From UBA11346 sp038060575 (GTDB lineage Bacteria; Planctomycetota; UBA11346): a stretch of DNA of 64,000 bases. Below, one piece after another: positions 63,074-64,000 of the stretch (its first letter is position 1; every line of letters starts with the position of its first letter). The notes under the pieces are model-generated. The model was given only the letters and a program-made list of their open reading frames with translations, was not told the DNA's origin and made no database searches. The DNA is taken from positions 124,001 through 188,000 of the forward strand of contig CAZZAM010000002.1 in assembly GCA_964652775.1 (NCBI GenBank), read 5' to 3'. The position numbers and the translations under genes are program-made.

Positions 63074-64000
63074 CTATTTCTGGACCGCCTGCAACCACAG
63101 GCAGTCAAGCAGCACCTTGGGCGCAGCGCCGTCGGTCAGAGCGATCCAAAACGAGCCCATATCTGGACCGGCGGTGATCTCTCCGACTTCGATGGCGTGA
63201 AATGCACCGTCCACCAGTTTCGTCGCTGCAACTTTAAACTGGAAGGATTTGGCCTTCCCATACACGCCGCACGCAAACGCGTCGCCGGACCATGTTGTTG
63301 CGGAGGCTTTGACGCGCACGAACAGTTTATAGGTCTTCCCGGATTCGACGTCGTCACGCAGACTGAAACAGTGACTGACGGTCCAGCCGATGGTCGGCAC
63401 CTCCGACACCCAGCCATCCGACGCGCCGTCCTGACGCACCCACCAACGGCCACGACTGTCCATCTGGCAGGCTTGGATAAGCCGGTAGGTCGTCGGATCA
63501 ACTCCAACGAGTTCTGGCGGCAGTGGAATCGCCCGCGACGCCCGCTCGGCGTAATCGAGCGCCCAGTCGACGAACGGCTTGACAATCTCGCCTTCGGCGA
63601 TGCTGCCAACGCGACTCTCAGCGGTCGCCTGGACAAAGTCCTTTGCGACGCCGCCGATATGCAGCGTCGCGTTCTTCGCCTGCGTCGCTTTCCACGTTGC
63701 GCTCTGCGGTCCACGCTTCAGCAACATGTACCAGATCGACATATGCACCTGACGGACACGCTTGAGCAAGGCCGGGTCGTTGGCGACAGTGCGTTCGGCT
63801 TCAACGAGGGCCGCTTCGGCGGCGGCGATGTTGTCGGGCGCCAACCAGGCGGAGTTCAACAGCGCATAACAGGTCGACGCGATGCTCGGATCGGCGCGGC
63901 CGGTGGTGTGCATGATGTCGATATAGCGCTGAATGTGCGGCGCGGCCGGCCCGTAGTACCCGTTCAAGAATTCCGTGATCAGCGCCTTGCCGTCAGCGTG
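63074..64000 (-). CDS. DUF4838-type exported protein, C-terminal part
   Basis: The frame runs off the right edge; codons upstream read A-L-I-T-E-F-L-N-G-Y-Y-G-P-A-A-P, the end of a DUF4838-like barrel. A helical stretch follows (to about residue 175 of the visible part), then a beta domain with the wording of glycan-binding tails (W-W-V-R-Q-D-G-A-S-D-G-W-V and V-L-L-D-C-L-W-L-Q). About 308 codons are visible and the N-terminus lies outside. It is tandem with the hydrolase gene at 61756, 34 bases apart. Confidence 0.75.
   Translation of the reverse strand, partial: HADGKALITEFLNGYYGPAAPHIQRYIDIMHTTGRADPSIASTCYALLNSAWLAPDNIAAAEAALVEAERTVANDPALLKRVRQVHMSIWYMLLKRGPQSATWKATQAKNATLHIGGVAKDFVQATAESRVGSIAEGEIVKPFVDWALDYAERASRAIPLPPELVGVDPTTYRLIQACQMDSRGRWWVRQDGASDGWVSEVPTIGWTVSHCFSLRDDVESGKTYKLFVRVKASATTWSGDAFACGVYGKAKSFQFKVAATKLVDGAFHAIEVGEITAGPDMGSFWIALTDGAAPKVLLDCLWLQAVQK

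Overview
The window is a GC-rich bacterial chromosome segment. The best guess is the PVC group (Planctomycetota, Lentisphaerota or Verrucomicrobiota). This rests on giant secreted proteins built of Ig-like repeats, an ECF sigma factor followed by a FecR-like protein with a carbohydrate-binding tail, many secreted polysaccharide-active enzymes (heparinase/alginate-lyase, sialate O-acetylesterase and DUF4838 types), FHA and DUF3095 proteins, and two groEL genes. No rRNA, tRNA, CRISPR array or phage was seen. The phylum assignment is inference.

Region 1 (1-8.7 kb, minus strand) is the most unusual part. A 2139-residue exported protein carries 20 Ig-like repeats between two DUF2271 domains and ends in a sorting-signal-like tail. 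It is followed by an ApbE flavin transferase lipoprotein and, with an ATGA overlap, by a fused [3Fe-4S] ferredoxin/FAD-NAD reductase/PepSY-type membrane protein that runs off the left edge. Both DUF2271 domains hold a D-x-x-M-G-A-T motif close to the ApbE flavinylation motif, and the Ig and apbE genes share a leader of about 48 nt next to their start codons. The proposed role is an extracytoplasmic electron-transfer system that ends in a giant, possibly double-flavinylated, Ig fibre.

Region 2 (8.8-16.5 kb) has an oversized zinc-type dehydrogenase, a GH63/MGH1-like glycosidase and a tightly overlapped sugar operon: LacI regulator, Gfo/Idh/MocA, TIM-barrel isomerase, Gfo/Idh/MocA. Two palindromes with a central CG upstream are likely LacI operators. 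A REP-associated transposase (RAYT, 16.8-17.9 kb) follows; its leader is also present as a solo relic at 12.3 kb.

Region 3 (18.4-27.1 kb) holds FHA, lipoprotein and membrane-protein genes, an FmdB-type zinc ribbon, a groEL-groES-groEL cluster with a sigma-54-like promoter, a terminator, palindromic repeats and an RluA pseudouridine synthase.

Region 4 (27.2-35.8 kb) is a probable cyclic-amide catabolic cluster: MarR-like regulator, fused 5-oxoprolinase/hydantoinase, class V aminotransferase, M20 amidohydrolase and a secreted toroid protein. Four copies of a 137-151 bp inverted-repeat element lie in its gene junctions.

Region 5 (35.8-48.9 kb) has a second secreted toroid protein, a hybrid histidine kinase, ECF sigma, FecR-like protein, a 1728-residue sugar dehydrogenase/di-heme/Calx-beta/DNRLRE protein, a DUF3095 protein and an esterase.

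Region 6 (48.9-64 kb) is a polysaccharide-degradation block on the minus strand, with a divergent AraC-type regulator.
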